64,000 nt of DNA from Euborellia annulipes. Lineage: Eukaryota > Arthropoda > Insecta > Dermaptera > Anisolabididae. The stretch covers positions 1 to 64,000 of the forward strand of contig JAKCPI010026467.1 of NCBI GenBank assembly GCA_023213315.1, in the 5' to 3' direction. A program made the position numbers and the translations under genes. Below are positions 41,088-51,812 of this stretch, one piece after another. The notes under the pieces are model-generated. The model did no database searches, had not been told where the DNA came from, and saw only the letters and a program-made list of their open reading frames with translations. Each line of letters begins with the position of its first letter. The first letter of the stretch is position 1.

Positions 41088-41600
41088 TCTTTTTTATTTA
41101 TAATGATGGTGAGGGTCCGGTGTTGGTGGACTGGTGCAAATGATAATCATAAAGAAGTCCCGGATAGGTTGGAAATCCCAGATTCGATCCACCATGAATA
41201 ATAATCTCACTTTTTTTATATATACCTTAAATTAATATTTAAAAGAGAATATCAACACCTTTCTCTTACCGAGGGAAAGTATTTCATTCATATCAAAAAA
41301 TCGACGTCGATATTTTGATGGAAATACTCGTTTTGTGAATATAAATTAGTTCCAACTAATTCTAATTCCACCATATAGAGCGAATAAAGTTTACATGAAA
41401 ATGTGAAAATATCATCCCTCTCTATCTCTAAAACTATTGATACTAGGAAAAAAGTCAATGAGACCAATTTTATAGAAAATTTCATCTACTTTCTTTTAGT
41501 GTTTAGGTATTTTTTAGCTACGCTCGACGGTTTCGGAGATATTTGCAAAAATATGAAAAAGGGTTTTTCCCCTCTATGAGGTCCACACACCTTTACTAAT
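41088..41600 (+). repeat. Direct duplicate B with tRNA-like SINE head
   Basis: Same as 38765-39190, here with the intact B box AGATTCGATCC and an extra ~90-bp block (41365-41455) lacking in copy A. The TTTCTCTTACCGAGGGAAAG and TCGACGTCGATATTTTGATG parts tie it to the hairpin-ended family. Confidence 0.7.
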
Positions 41601-42240
41601 CCCATATTTGAGTCCAAAACTCCCTATGAGCGGGGATACATCAATTATATAAGTTTTTAAATATACATATATAAAGTTAAAGTGAAATTGATTCAATTTG
41701 TTGAATCAAAAGGCCTTAAATAAATATTAACCAATGAGAGTGAGATAGAGATTGATTTTCTTCTTATCCTTCTCACTTACATTTGTAATTAACATGGCTA
41801 CTCTCTCACTCTCTCTCTCTCGCTCTTGACGACCTGCAAATCCGCACCAAAGGAACACAAGGACAATTTACATCTTGCACGGACAAATTTCTCTACGGTT
41901 AATTAATCCGCCAGCGGCTCTGTTTTAAATGTTAAGGCGAATGAAAGAAAAAAGGATAATAAATAATTTGTTAGTTGTACAATCATCATACTTATATATA
42001 AAAGGCTAAGAGGGTGTCCGATGTGTGAAACAACCAATCAGGCCTCAGGGATAGCGCCATGGTAACAAAATATAAATATTTACCCATGTTTACGATTTTT
42101 TTTATTTATTTACATTTTGAATTCTAAAATATCGGCGTAAATCTTTTGTCTGTGTACCGGGAGAGTCCCGGAAAGGATATGATTCACAAAAAATCTTAAG
42201 TTCATGAATAATTAACCGCTAAAATAATCTCTACATATAA
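41600..42240. other. Unassigned stretch with (TC)n and small repeat fragments
   Basis: (TC)n around 41800-41825. ATGGTAACAAAATATAAATA at 42059 is a short piece of the hairpin-ended family. No gene. Confidence 0.45.
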
Positions 42241-42336
42241 AAATGAAAAGGGAAAATGTATGTACCGGTATGTATATAAGTAGGCGAGCAGGGGGGGTTC
42301 AGGGGGGCGCAGCCGAAGGCGGGGCTTTGCGTCTAG
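42240..42336 (+). mobile_element. Helitron-like 3' end
   Basis: AGCCGAAGGCGGGGCTTTGC then GTCTAG followed by T: a GC-rich hairpin plus CTAG in an AT target, as in the 29296 and 53773 copies. The upstream boundary is uncertain. Confidence 0.5.
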
Positions 42337-42519
42337 TATATATATAAATCTAACAACGGCTATCTCATATTTATTTAACAATATAAAAGTTTCAATTATA
42401 AAAAACATTGATACAAACACAATAATAATGACTTTTGTTCATGTTTTGATTGTGTGTATGTATTAATAGGGGTATTAGAGGGTATGTATTAATAGGGGTA
42501 GTAGAGATAGTATGTATTA

Positions 42520-42676
42520 GAGGGGCGATTGGCCGAGGGGATAAAGCAGTTAAGCTTATAATCCTGAGTTGAATACAACTCGAGTTCAAATCCACCTCAT
42601 GGCAATAAATTATCCAACTCTATTTGAGATGCCTCCTCCTGAGGAAGGAAACGGGAACCCACCTCAGTATCATTCC
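42520..42676 (+). mobile_element. Class-II-tRNA-derived SINE, 5' part
   Basis: The tRNA-like head (42520-42600) has an A box TTGGCCGAGGGG, a long variable-arm-like hairpin GAGTTGAATACAACTC, and a B box GAGTTCAAATCC, as in Leu/Ser tRNAs. The anticodon stem is poorly paired and a non-tRNA tail follows, so it is a SINE and not a tRNA gene. The body CTCCTCCTGAGGAAGGAAAC runs up to 42676, where a hAT element interrupts it; the rest is at 43615-43690. Confidence 0.75.
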
Positions 42677-43614
42677 CATAGGCGTAGCCACGGGGGGGGT
42701 TTTGGGGGTTCAAACCCCCCATTGGACCCAAGCCATGACTAGATATTTAAGCTCTATAATACAAAATACTTTTTCTCTCTATATATTTCATATATAGAGT
42801 AAGAGAAAGTAAAATATAATAATTTTCTCTAGCTTAAAAAAAAAAAAAATTAAATAAAACGCAAAAAATTCGAGAAAATTCAGAATTTTCCCATTGAAAA
42901 AGAATTGATTTTTGTTATGCTTTATAAAAAATTAAAGCCACTTAAAATTGATTAAATCTCGCAAATGAAAAATAATAAAAATTATTATATAAATAAATTT
43001 TTTATTTTTTTTTCTTAAACAGGTCTGAGATGGGAGTCTGGTTAAGAGAAACACATAGAGAGACACCCCGGTATTTTAGGCCCATATACATTAAATTAAG
43101 AGTTTTGCATTATCTATTGCCTGATACGAGTTGATTGAAAAATTGCGGCACTTAATTAAGAAAGGGGCCCCCGAGTTTGGCGTAGTAAGTAGCGCGCCTC
43201 CCTCCTATACCAAACGTCGCGGGTTCGGGGCCCAGGCAGTCCGATGATTTTATTTAAGCCATTTGGATACCAGATGGCTTAAATAGAAATACCCTGACCC
43301 CACAATAGATATATTCTCTACAACGGTTATCGTCAAAGTCTTAAATGGCCTAAGTTGCCGAAAAGACTGCATGAATGTGTGTGTGAATGTGAGTGTGAAT
43401 GAGAAAAAAGTGTGAATGTTTTTCAACAGAAAAAAAAAAAATTAAGAAAGGGCGGGCCCGAGCCACCTCGAGGGGGGTCCAGGGGGGGCGAAGCGAAGGT
43501 GGGGTAAGTGGCCAGTCATATATTTCATTAGACGCCTTATACTGCCCTATTAGTCGGGGTGGGGGGGGAGAGATAATCCTAAACCCCCATCAAAAATTTC
43601 TGGCTACGCCTATG
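42677..43614. mobile_element. hAT-type element splitting the SINE (938 bp)
   Basis: Perfect 14-bp terminal inverted repeats CATAGGCGTAGCCA / TGGCTACGCCTATG and a perfect 8-bp target duplication ATCATTCC (42669-42676, 43615-43622). G-rich subterminal sequence lies on the left and G/C-runs on the right. No transposase. A second SINE is inserted inside it at 43167-43439. The 96-codon frame at its right is not a gene. Confidence 0.9.
43167..43439 (+). mobile_element. tRNA-derived SINE, copy 2, nested in the hAT element
   Basis: GAGTTTGGCGTAGTAAGTAG (A box), GTCGCGGGTTCGGGGCC (B box), CAGGCAGTCCGATGATTTTA, the CCATTTGGATACCAGATGGC hairpin, GTTGCCGAAAAGACTGCATG, GTGTGAATGTG words, then an A-run. 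Perfect 13-bp target duplication AATTAAGAAAGGG (43154-43166, 43440-43452). Same family as 34672-34954. Confidence 0.92.
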
Positions 43615-43690
43615 ATCATTCCCATGAGAGTTACTCTTCAGGGTAGCCACAACGTGTCGAGTCTGACACTAATGACTGAGAAGAATTAAT
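43615..43690 (+). mobile_element. Class-II-tRNA-derived SINE, 3' part
   Basis: Continues the interrupted SINE: ATCATTCCCATGAGAGTTAC, TCTTCAGGGTAGCCACAACG, TGTCGAGTCTGACACTAATG. Confidence 0.7.
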
Positions 43691-43694
43691 ATTT

Positions 43695-43795
43695 GGTTTT
43701 TTGTGCTGGTAATGTAAGTTGGTGTGTGTTGGCCTTAATTGGTGATGGTTGGTTGAAGTAGTTAGGAGGGGTTTGTTTGGGCCTTGGACTTTTTG
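43695..43795 (-). repeat. Tandem family fragment (CCAACACACACCAAC type)
   Basis: GTAAGTTGGTGTGTGTTGGC, CTTAATTGGTGATGGTTGG, GTTTGGGCCTTGGACTTTTT use the vocabulary of the 2.6-11.7 kb arrays in minus orientation. Confidence 0.45.
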
Positions 43796-43799
43796 TTGT

Positions 43800-44370
43800 T
43801 CTTATCAATAAAAAAAAAAAATATTATTTTTTTTATAAAAAAAAACCGTTAAGTATTTTACCGTTTCTTAATAACTACGTGTTTTGATGACCAAAGAATA
43901 TAAAAAAAAATGAAATAGCCAATTCCTGAGGGAAAAGTGCATTTTTAGGAATTATATTATGAATTCATAACAAAAGCAAAGCAAATGGATTCTAATGCAT
44001 GGATGGATGGATGGATTAGAGTCCTCAAATAGAGTCATTTACTAATGATTTCAGAGAATTCTTTTCATTTCAACCTCCCCACTTTTCTCTTTTGTTGCTG
44101 AGTGAAGCACAAATATTGCTCAGCAATTTTGTTATGGAGGGAAAATATTTCTGCATTTGCATTGGACATTTCTCTCTCTCTGCTTGTATAAAATATGGTA
44201 ATGATGTAAATATGAAAACATATTCCCTCTCTCTCTCTCACTCACTTATTACAATAAACTCATGCTATTTAATCGAAAAGAAAATATTTTCACTGAAAAA
44301 ATAAATAAACAATAGTAAAAAAATTAGTGATTTTTATTACTTTTTATTACAAATTCAAAATAACGCAATT
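43800..44370. other. AT-rich stretch, nothing recognised
   Basis: No gene. Contains ATGGATGGATGGATGG at 44000 and (CT)n at 44226-44240. Confidence 0.45.
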
Positions 44371-44371
44371 T

Positions 44372-45063
44372 TTACTTTCTCTTACCTATGATATATGTAA
44401 TATATATATAGAGAGAAAGTATTGGATTCATGTCAAAAATTCGATGTCGAGATTTTGATGGATCTTCACGTTTTGAGGTCCCCTGAATCCAAAAAAATGG
44501 TTTTCGCGACATGGTCTGTCTGTGTGTCTGTGTGTGTGTGTCTGTGTGTCTGTGTGTCTGTGTGTCTGTGAACAAAATATCTCAAGAACGAAAAGAGCTA
44601 GGAGGTTGAAATTTTATATTTAAGTTAGGCACCCCCATGGGACGTGACAGGAAGCTTTTGAACAAAATCGACCAAAAAGTACTAGTACTTTACTGATGCA
44701 CTTTTCAGTTTTTTTCGATTTTCTCAAAATTTGCTCCAACGATTTTTTTTTAAATTCATATATCAACTATTTTTTAGTTGCTCATTTAAAATGCATATTC
44801 TCATTTTGTGATTGAAATCTTCTGAAGACCACTTTACTCTTGTACTCCATAGAAAAGATAGGGGAGAAATGGTTGCCATGGTAACAAAATATAAATATTT
44901 TGCCATACTTATAAATTTTACATCTTGAAAATCGAATGTACCATACTGTCGGGAACTAAATACATGTCGACACAAGAAGTCTAGTGTGACAAGCACAGTA
45001 CACAACTTTCGATTACCGAAGGTAAGAGAAGTTGTGTGCTGTGCCAGTCACACCAGATTTTTC
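44372..45063 (+). mobile_element. Hairpin-ended repeat family, near-complete copy (~690 bp)
   Basis: Order: TTACTTTCTCTTACCTATG, GAGAGAAAGTATTGGATTCA, GATGTCGAGATTTTGATGGA, CACGTTTTGAGGTCCCCTGA, a (TG)n/(TCTG)n tract at 44514-44571, ATATCTCAAGAACGAAAAGA, AGGCACCCCCATGGGACG, AAAAAGTACTAGTACTTTAC, GGTTGCCATGGTAACAAAAT, ACATGTCGACACAAG. It closes with an ~85-nt hairpin, TGTGACAAGCACAGTACACA with TGTGTGCTGTGCCAGTCACA, and CAGATTTTT. No protein. Superfamily unknown. Confidence 0.8.
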
Positions 45064-45175
45064 TGATTAAAATGATCTACAACACTAGTAATTAAATCAA
45101 TTACAATTTAGTTAAAAAAAAAAAAAAAATTTCGTTAAAATGCAAGAGCGTCAAGCCGCCATTTTCTAAGAAAAA
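45063..45175 (-). repeat. R1 dispersed repeat, copy 17 (partial)
   Basis: TTCTGATTAAAATGATCTAC, AACACTAGTAATT, AGAGCGTCAAGCCGCCATTT. The distal TGCCA word is replaced by the end of the hairpin-ended element, which therefore inserted into it. Confidence 0.65.
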
Positions 45176-45326
45176 AAATAAAATTTGTTTCACTCTTTTA
45201 AATCCCGCTTATTTTTTCTAATTGAATTAAATTCGGATTTATGAGAAAAATAATTTGATTGAAAATTTATTTTATTTTATTTTTTTTATTTATTATTTTT
45301 ATTTATTTTATTTATTTATTTTTTTA

Positions 45327-46456
45327 TTACTTTCTCTTACCTATGTATATATGTAATATATATGAGAGAGAAAGTATTGGATTCATGTCAAAAAATTCGA
45401 TGTCGAGATTTTTGATGGATCTTTCACGTTTTGAGGTCCCCTGAACGTCCAAAAAAGTGGTTTTCGCGACATGGTCTGTCTGTGTGTGTGTGTGTCTGTC
45501 TGTGTGTCTGTGATAGGGTCCGACCGAAACAAGAGATTTTCAGCCGAAACCGAAACCGAAACCGAATATTCGTCCTCAACCTTAGTTTCGGCCGAAACCG
45601 TAACCGAAACCGAAACTCTTGTATTTCCTATAAAAAATTTTTTTCATTTTACCTTTTTTTTTTTTTTGAATTTTTTTTTTCCCCTCCCGTGAAAATCATT
45701 TTACCTTTTTTTTAGGGAGACTAAAAATTTTTTTTCTCCCTCAAGAGCAAATTATTTGACCTTTTTTTTTTTTTTTTTTTTGCATGCTAGTCTCATTTCC
45801 ATTTTTCAGACTCTGGTTTCGGCCGGCCGAAAGGAATTCGGCCACTTTTTGGAACCGAAACCGAAAACTACAGCCGGAAACCATGATTTTTGGCCGAAAC
45901 TGGCTGAAAACCGTAACCGAAACCGAATTACTGGTCGGTTCCTAGTCTGTGAACAAAATATCTCAAGAACGAAAAGAGCTAGGAAGTTGAAATTTTATAT
46001 TTAAGTCGAGGGCACTCCCCCATGGGACGTGACACGAAGCTTTTTTGAACAAAATCGACCAAAAAGTACTAGCACTTTACTGATTCACTTTTTCAGTTTT
46101 TTTGCGATTTTCTCAAAATTTGCTCCAACGATTTTTTTTTAAATTCAAAAATCAATTATTTTTTACGATTCTCTATAAAATGTATATTCTCATTTTGTGA
46201 TTGAAATCTTCTGGAAGACCACTTTACTCTTTGTACTCCATAGAAAAGATAGGAGAAATGGTGTTGCCTGGTATCAAAATATAAATATTTTCCCATACTT
46301 ATAAATTTTACATCTTGAATTCATTTGGCAACCCTACTGTCGGAAACTAAATACATGTCGACACAAAAATCTGGGTGTGACAAGCACAGTACACAACTTT
46401 CGATTACTGAAGGAAAGAGAAAGTTGTGTGCTGTGCGCCAGTCACACCAGATTTTT
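45327..46456 (+). mobile_element. Hairpin-ended repeat family, copy with hAT insertion
   Basis: Same order as 44372-45063. It is interrupted in the TCTG tract by the hAT element 45514-45944 and resumes with GTCTGTGAACAAAATATCTC. The terminal hairpin (46372-46452) is well preserved: GTGACAAGCACAGTACACAA with GTTGTGTGCTGTGCGCCAGT. Confidence 0.85.
45514..45944. mobile_element. hAT-type element of the CGGTTTCGG family, copy 2 (431 bp)
   Basis: Ends TAGGGTCCGACCGAAAC and ACTGGTCGGTTCCTA; perfect 8-bp target duplication GTCTGTGA (45506-45513, 45945-45952). Both ends hold arrays of GAAACCGAAACCG-like words. Overlapping 94-, 73- and 82-codon frames read through these arrays and are not genes. Confidence 0.88.
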
Positions 46457-46569
46457 TATTATTTTATTTTCGTATTTTTTTTTTTTTGTAGCTTAAATTT
46501 CATTTTATTGTTGTGAAATTTTGTTCAGCTCAGTCTTGAATATTTATAAATGATTTTTTTCCCGGTGAT

Positions 46570-47043
46570 TATATTTCGTGCCGTTAAATATTTACACGTG
46601 ATCATTAAAGAAATAAACTCTAGAACCATTGATCAAAAAAGAACGAAAATTAACCGATCTTTAGTCTAAGGATATCGTAAGAAGATATTCAATTTTGGTA
46701 TATATCGGTCCGTAGAGTGCGGTAAAAAAAATATCCGAATATTTATTTAAAAAAAAAAAAATTATTATTTTCTCTACATCCCCTGGATCAAATCTTTTTA
46801 AAACTTATGGAAAATAATTGAACTGGACCAAATTTTACATAAAAGATTTAAGGGAAGGTGAAAAAATTATTTTTTTTTATAGTCCGATATTATTTTTAAC
46901 GCACTTTACGGACCGATTTATATCAAATTCAAATTTCTTCTTAGGAGGTTATAGATCGGTTAATTTCATGCTTTTTTGATCAGTGGTTCTAGAGGTTATT
47001 TTTTTATGATCACGTGTAAATATTTAACGAAACGAAATATAAT
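46570..47043. mobile_element. MITE with TIRs (ATTTACACGTGATC family), copy 1
   Basis: ATTATATTTCGTGCCGTTAA and ATATTTACACGTGATCATTA at the left are mirrored at 46998-47043 (TGATCACGTGTAAATATTTA, CGAAATATAAT). Inside: TCGGTCCGTAGAGTGCGG, its complement CGCACTTTACGGACCG, and TAACCGATC/GATCGGTTA. No coding capacity. Confidence 0.85.
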
Positions 47044-47171
47044 TCTCTTAAAGAAATTTTTTTAAATTATAAATATAATTATATTTAAGATGGAAATTTA
47101 ATTTTTCTAATTAAATTAAATTCGGATTTATAAGAAAAAAAATCTCATAGAAAGTTTTTTTTTTAGATTAA

Positions 47172-47645
47172 ATTCCACGTGATCATTAAAGAGAACTCTA
47201 GAACTCTAGAACCAATGATCAAAAAAGCATGAAAATTAACCGATCTATAGTCTTAGAATATCGTAAGAAGACATTCAATTTTGGTATAAATCGGTCCGTA
47301 GAGTGCGGAAAAACAATATCCGAATATTTATATAAAAAAAAATATAATTTTCTCATCATCCCCTGGACCAAATCTTTTAAAAACTTATCGAGGATAACCA
47401 GACTGGGACCAAATAATTTTAAAAGTTTTTTGAAGATCCTTAGGAAATCATAATTTTTTTTTTATAAATATTCATATATTCATATATTATTTTTACCGCA
47501 CTCTACGGACAAATTTCTTTCAAATTCAACTAACTTCTTAGGATACCCAAAGACTATAAACCGGTTAAATTTCAAACTTATTTGATCTGTGGTTCTAAAG
47601 ATTTTTTGAGCGTAATCTTTTTATGAGCACGAGTAAATATTTAAT
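47172..47645. mobile_element. MITE copy 2 of the ACACGTGATC family
   Basis: CCACGTGATCATTAAAGAG, AACTCTAGAACCAATGATCA, ATCGGTCCGTAGAGTGCGG and, inverted, ACCGCACTCTACGGAC, GGTTAAATTTCAAACTTATT, GAGCACGAGTAAATATTTAA. The 74-codon frame inside is spurious. Confidence 0.8.
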
Positions 47646-47910
47646 TTTAAAATTTATCTAGAATAATCGAACTGTACCAAAGTAGTTTTGAGAATGTTGA
47701 GGAAAACAATTTTTTTTGTAAATATTCGGATTTTATTTTTACCGCACTCTACGGACCGATTTAATTCAAATTCGACTATCTTCTTAGGACGCCCTAAGAC
47801 TATAAACCGGTTAAATTTCAAGCTTTTTGATCTGTGGTTCTAAAGATTTTTGTACAAGATGATATTCTTTTTTTATGAGCACGTGTAAACATTTAACGAC
47901 ACGAAATGGA
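47646..47910. mobile_element. MITE copy 3 (right half only)
   Basis: TTTTTACCGCACTCTACGGA, GACTATAAACCGGTTAAATT and GAGCACGTGTAAACATTTAA, CGACACGAAAT repeat the right half of copies 1-2 directly downstream. Confidence 0.75.
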
Positions 47911-47929
47911 ATTTCTCGCGCAGGTGAAC

Positions 47930-49285
47930 GAGAGTTTTTAAAAAATTTATTGACATATTTTGTTTTTTTTAAGTTGAGTAATAAAGAGAATATAATAATT
48001 TTATGATTTCTTTTTTTTTTTTAATATACATAATCATTCTGCCTTATTGCTAATTAAACATCTTAATCCCTTTTGAGATTTCATAAAACAAGAGTTGGAA
48101 GGGGAGAGGGGGCATTAACATTTTAGAAATCTCTAGATGGATTAGCCATTTTTTTTTACGAGGGAATTTTATTTTTTAATTCTCATTAAAATTCTTTCTA
48201 ATAAAATGTGCGTGCATTAACGTGCATGAGTTTATAAATAAAACAAAAAAATATCAAGCATTAAAAAAAAAACAAGGTTTATGTTTTATGTAACATTATT
48301 ATTATTTAAAATAGCCAGAGGGGCCGCTTATATCGAAAACTCTATTCTATTGAAATTCGTTTAACGGATTTTAAAAAACATAAAAAAAAATAAAATAAAG
48401 TTTTATTAAAATGTTACTTCAGATTGACTGATTTTAGCCAAAATTTAAAAGTTATACATCTCGAAAAACCGTTATTAGCCGATTCAGAAGCTGGTTACTC
48501 TAGGCGGCAATAGATGGCGTTAGTTCGTCTCATAGGGAAACAAGCGTTTTATTCCATTTAATTTGAAAGGTTCCAGTTAATTAATTAAAGGAAAAAAAAT
48601 TAATTGTTTTTTTAACACATTGATTACTAATTTAATTATCTATAAAAGATAGACGGAATTTTTTTTTAAATATATTTTATTTAATCTGATTTTTTTTTTT
48701 TTTTTATTTCAGGTTTGACTTCTAGGTCATACCTTTTTAAAAATAAATATACAAAATTAATACATATATAAAATAACAATGTTCATATAAAATAATGTTC
48801 GTATACAAAACATATATATATATAAAATAACATTGATACACGAAATATACATATAAAATGAAATAATGTCCCTACAAAAATACTTGTATAAAATAACACT
48901 GAAAATACACTTATGAAACAAAATCCTATAATATATACCCATATAAAGTCTTGAGCAATTTGTGACGATCACCACTTTAGGTTGGAGGCCTCACTGAATT
49001 TCATTATGTTATTATTTCATTTAATCTGATTAATCTAAAAAAAAATTCGATAATTCTTTAAGTTAAATAGCTTTAGTTAAAAAAAAAAAAATTGAGGTCG
49101 ATAGCTTCAAAATTGTGCCCCTGGAATTCTCAAAATCTTCACCTCAAGACACGCCCCTTAATAGAAAGTGTTGAAAATCTTTATATAAAAAAAAAAAAAA
49201 ATGTATTATTCTATTAATATTATGATTAATATAGAAATTTTTATTTATTTTTTTATTATATACTCGAAAATATGTTTAAATTTTT
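47930..49285. other. AT-rich stretch, low-complexity block
   Basis: No gene. 48745-48930 is a degenerate repeat of ATATATAAAATAACA-like words; its 72-codon minus-strand frame is an artefact. GCAATAGATGGCGTTAG at 48509 contains the AGATGGCG word discussed in the findings. Confidence 0.45.
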
Positions 49286-49289
49286 GCCG

Positions 49290-50580
49290 GTATTAATTTG
49301 AATGTTTGTTTAGACTCGGCCAATATAACCAATGTGTAGACTGCATGTTGGCTCTTCCAATAAGAGTCACCTGCCATTTAAACTAAAGGTTAGTTTATTT
49401 TGCTATTTTGCAAATTTGGTTTTCGTGCTTAAAAGTATTGGAGGATCGTATACGTTTTAAATCTCATATTTTATATTTAATTATCTCTAAATAGAAATAT
49501 GCCATTCAAAAATCTGTAATACCGATATAAATATAAGGAAGATAAAATAAAAATTCAAAAAATATATTAATTTGAATGATTTTGTTAGACTTGGCCAATA
49601 TAATCAATGTGTAGACTGCATGTTGGCTCTTCCAATGGGTCGTTTTGATAACTTACCTACCTCAACATTAAAATAGCCTCCCTATGGTGTTTCTCCTTCA
49701 GCATTAAAACAGCTGAAGGACAAACACCAGTATTTCTCCATGGGTCGTTTTTATAACTTACCTACCCCAACATTAAAATAGCCTCCCTATGGGGAAATTC
49801 ATGGTGTTTGTCCTTCAGCATTAAAAAATCAGCATAAAAATCAAAACGACCCATAGGGAGGCTAGTTTAATGTTGGGGTAGGTAAGTTATCAAAACGACC
49901 CATAAGAATCACTTGCCATTTAAACTAACTGGCGAAGGTTAGTTTATTTTGCTATTTTGCAAATTTGGTTTACTTCCTTAAAAATATTGGCGGATCGTAT
50001 ACATTTTTAAATCACATACTTTATATATATAGAGATTATCTTAAAAGAGAAATCTGTCATTCAATAAGTAATATAAATATAAGGCGGATAAAATAAAAAT
50101 AACAAAAATATATTAATATGAATGCTTCGGTAAACTTGACCAATACAACCAATGTGTAGACTGCAGGTTGGCTGCTCCAATAAAAATGGTTAGTTTTTTT
50201 TTTTTACTATTTGGCAGTTTGTTCACTTGAGTAAAAATAGTGGCGGATCGTATACGTTTTAAATCTCATACTTTATATTTAATTATCTCTAAAGAGAAAT
50301 ATGCCATTCAAAAATCAGTAATACCGATATAGATATAAGGAGGATAAAATAAAAATTCAAAAAATATATTAATTTGAATGCTTGTTAGGCTTGATTAATA
50401 TAACCAATGTGTAGACTGCATGTTGGCTCTTCCAATAAGATTCATCTGTTTATGGGCCTTCAAGTCATTTAACCTAACTTGTGAAGGTTAGTTTATTTTG
50501 ATTTATTATCTCTAAAGAGAAATCTGTAGTCAGTAATATAAATATAAAGAGGATAAAATAAAAAAATATATATATTTCTT
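49290..50580 (+). repeat. Tandem array of ~260-280-bp units (about 4.5 copies)
   Basis: Units start near 49300, 49573, 50119 and 50378. Each contains AATGTGTAGACTGCATGTTG, GCTCTTCCAATAAGA, AAGGTTAGTTTATTTTGCTA, GGCGGATCGTATACGTTTTA, AAATCTCATA and TATAAGGAGGATAAAATAAA. The second unit is interrupted by the foldback at 49636-49902. The fourth is truncated. Confidence 0.85.
49636..49902. mobile_element. Foldback MITE inside the tandem array (267 bp)
   Basis: Ends TGGGTCGTTTTGATAACTTA and TAAGTTATCAAAACGACCCA are perfectly inverted. Inside, CCAACATTAAAATAGCCTCC, TATGGTGTTTCTCC and CCTTCAGCATTAAAA recur in both orientations. It separates CTTCCAA from TAAGAATCAC, which are adjacent in other units, so there is no target duplication or only a 1-2 bp one. 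Confidence 0.85.
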
Positions 50581-50599
50581 CCCATGTCACAACGAATAT

Positions 50600-50884
50600 A
50601 TATCCCTCACTGAAATTGCACTTGTTTATGTGTGTGTGTGTACAAGTCAATATAAATTCTCAAGTGTCAATTTTCACACACAAGACCTCGAGGGTCAAGC
50701 AATTTCCTGGAGAAGAGTGTGTTGTGACATTTGCACAGAGAGAGAAAGTTGACGTAAAAGGGGGAGAAAAAAAAACGAAAGTGAATGTCTCAATAATAAA
50801 AAAATTCTGATATGCAAAACTAATATTTTGATTAAATTTGATGGAAAGAAAAAAATATAATTTTTTTTTTTATTTGTATCGTTG
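50600..50884. other. Unassigned stretch
   Basis: No repeat match; (TG)n at 50626-50640. The 64-codon frame at 50616-50810 lacks any domain. Confidence 0.35.
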
Positions 50885-51035
50885 AATTCTTGCCATTTTT
50901 CTGATTAAAATGACATACAACATGTGTATTTAAAATTATTCTTGATAAATAAAAAATACACTTATTGCATCTAGGTGGAAAAAGCTTCCACCGCCATTTG
51001 TTTATAAGAATTCAACAATGGGCAAAGAATAAATA
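50884..51035 (-). repeat. R1 dispersed repeat, copy 18
   Basis: CTTGCCATTTTTCTGATTAA, ATGACATACAACATGTGTAT, CACCGCCATTTGTTTATAAG, GGCAAAGAATAAATATAATT. The CACCTCAA word is changed. Confidence 0.7.
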
Positions 51036-51100
51036 TAATTAATTAAATGGGGAATTTAATTGTTTAAATATTCTATTTTAAAATTAAATCCCTCAATTAT

Positions 51101-51468
51101 TAAGGTGCGATACCAGCGGGTGCGCTGACTTGAGTATGGTGGCGAATTCAGCCTATGTTTTTCTATGGAGGTGATATAATTTTTAAAATATTCAATTAAA
51201 AAATATTTTCTATTTAAAATTAGCAATAAATATTTCTTAATATAACTTGAATTAAGTTTTATTAAGTTTTTTTAAAAATAAATTGCTGGGAAAGAATAAA
51301 GTATCATTCAAATGGAAAATATTATTTACAAAGACGACATATATCAAATAACAGAATTGGAAGATGATGTCATTTCACTCAAGCTTTGTTGTGTGACCCA
51401 CCTCAATTCGGACTCGGTTATAACCCTCGTCAGCAAACGCAAGTCAGGTCCCACTGTGATGGCACTCT
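51101..51468. mobile_element. TIR element of the GTGCGATCACACCG family, copy 3 (368 bp)
   Basis: Ends TAAGGTGCGATACCAGCGGG and CCCACTGTGATGGCACTCTT. Subterminal blocks: CGCTGACTTGAGTATGGTGG on the left; TTCGGACTCGGTTATAACCC and CGCAAACGCAAGTCAGG... on the right. This is the shortest copy with both ends, so it gives a good outline of a minimal mobile unit. The 93-codon frame within it is not a gene. Confidence 0.75.
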
Positions 51469-51469
51469 T

Positions 51470-51810
51470 TGATTATATTAAATTTTATTATATTAAATTT
51501 TTTGCATTTTTCATTTTTAACTTTTTAAAATGTTTCATTTTAATTTCTAAACAAAGAAACTATATTACCAACCTAAATTTATTCATTAAATAAAAAGAAA
51601 GTAAAAAGACATTTTATTTTTTCCGGACACCGTAGTAAATCATCAGCAACTCAAACAGAAATGGAATGGGGATGCAACGGTTAGTGGGCCACCGAGTGAT
51701 TTATACTCATTGGATTTGAAGTTAAGTGAACATCAATTTCTTAAAGCTGCACGATGCACTTCTCAAAAAAATCCACTTACAATAAGTTCGGGTTATTTTC
51801 ACATAAGCAA
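51470..51810. other. Unassigned stretch
   Basis: AT-rich to 51600, then less AT-rich. No gene recognised; overlapping frames on both strands around 51710-51940 cover the tRNA-like head below. Confidence 0.35.
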
Positions 51811-51812
51811 AG

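Noticed and set aside
42520..42600. Functional Leu/Ser-type tRNA gene
   Set aside because: A and B boxes and a variable arm are good, but the anticodon stem is poor and a SINE tail follows directly.
45431..46004. Three open frames with Arg/Asn- or Glu/Thr-rich repeats
   Set aside because: Translations of the GAAACC arrays and TG microsatellite in a non-autonomous hAT element.
48757..48975. 72-codon minus-strand frame rich in Tyr, Ile and Met
   Set aside because: It translates a degenerate ATATAAAATA repeat.
49300..50580. CRISPR-like array
   Set aside because: Units are ~270 bp, contiguous and diverged, without short repeats and unique spacers; the context is eukaryotic.
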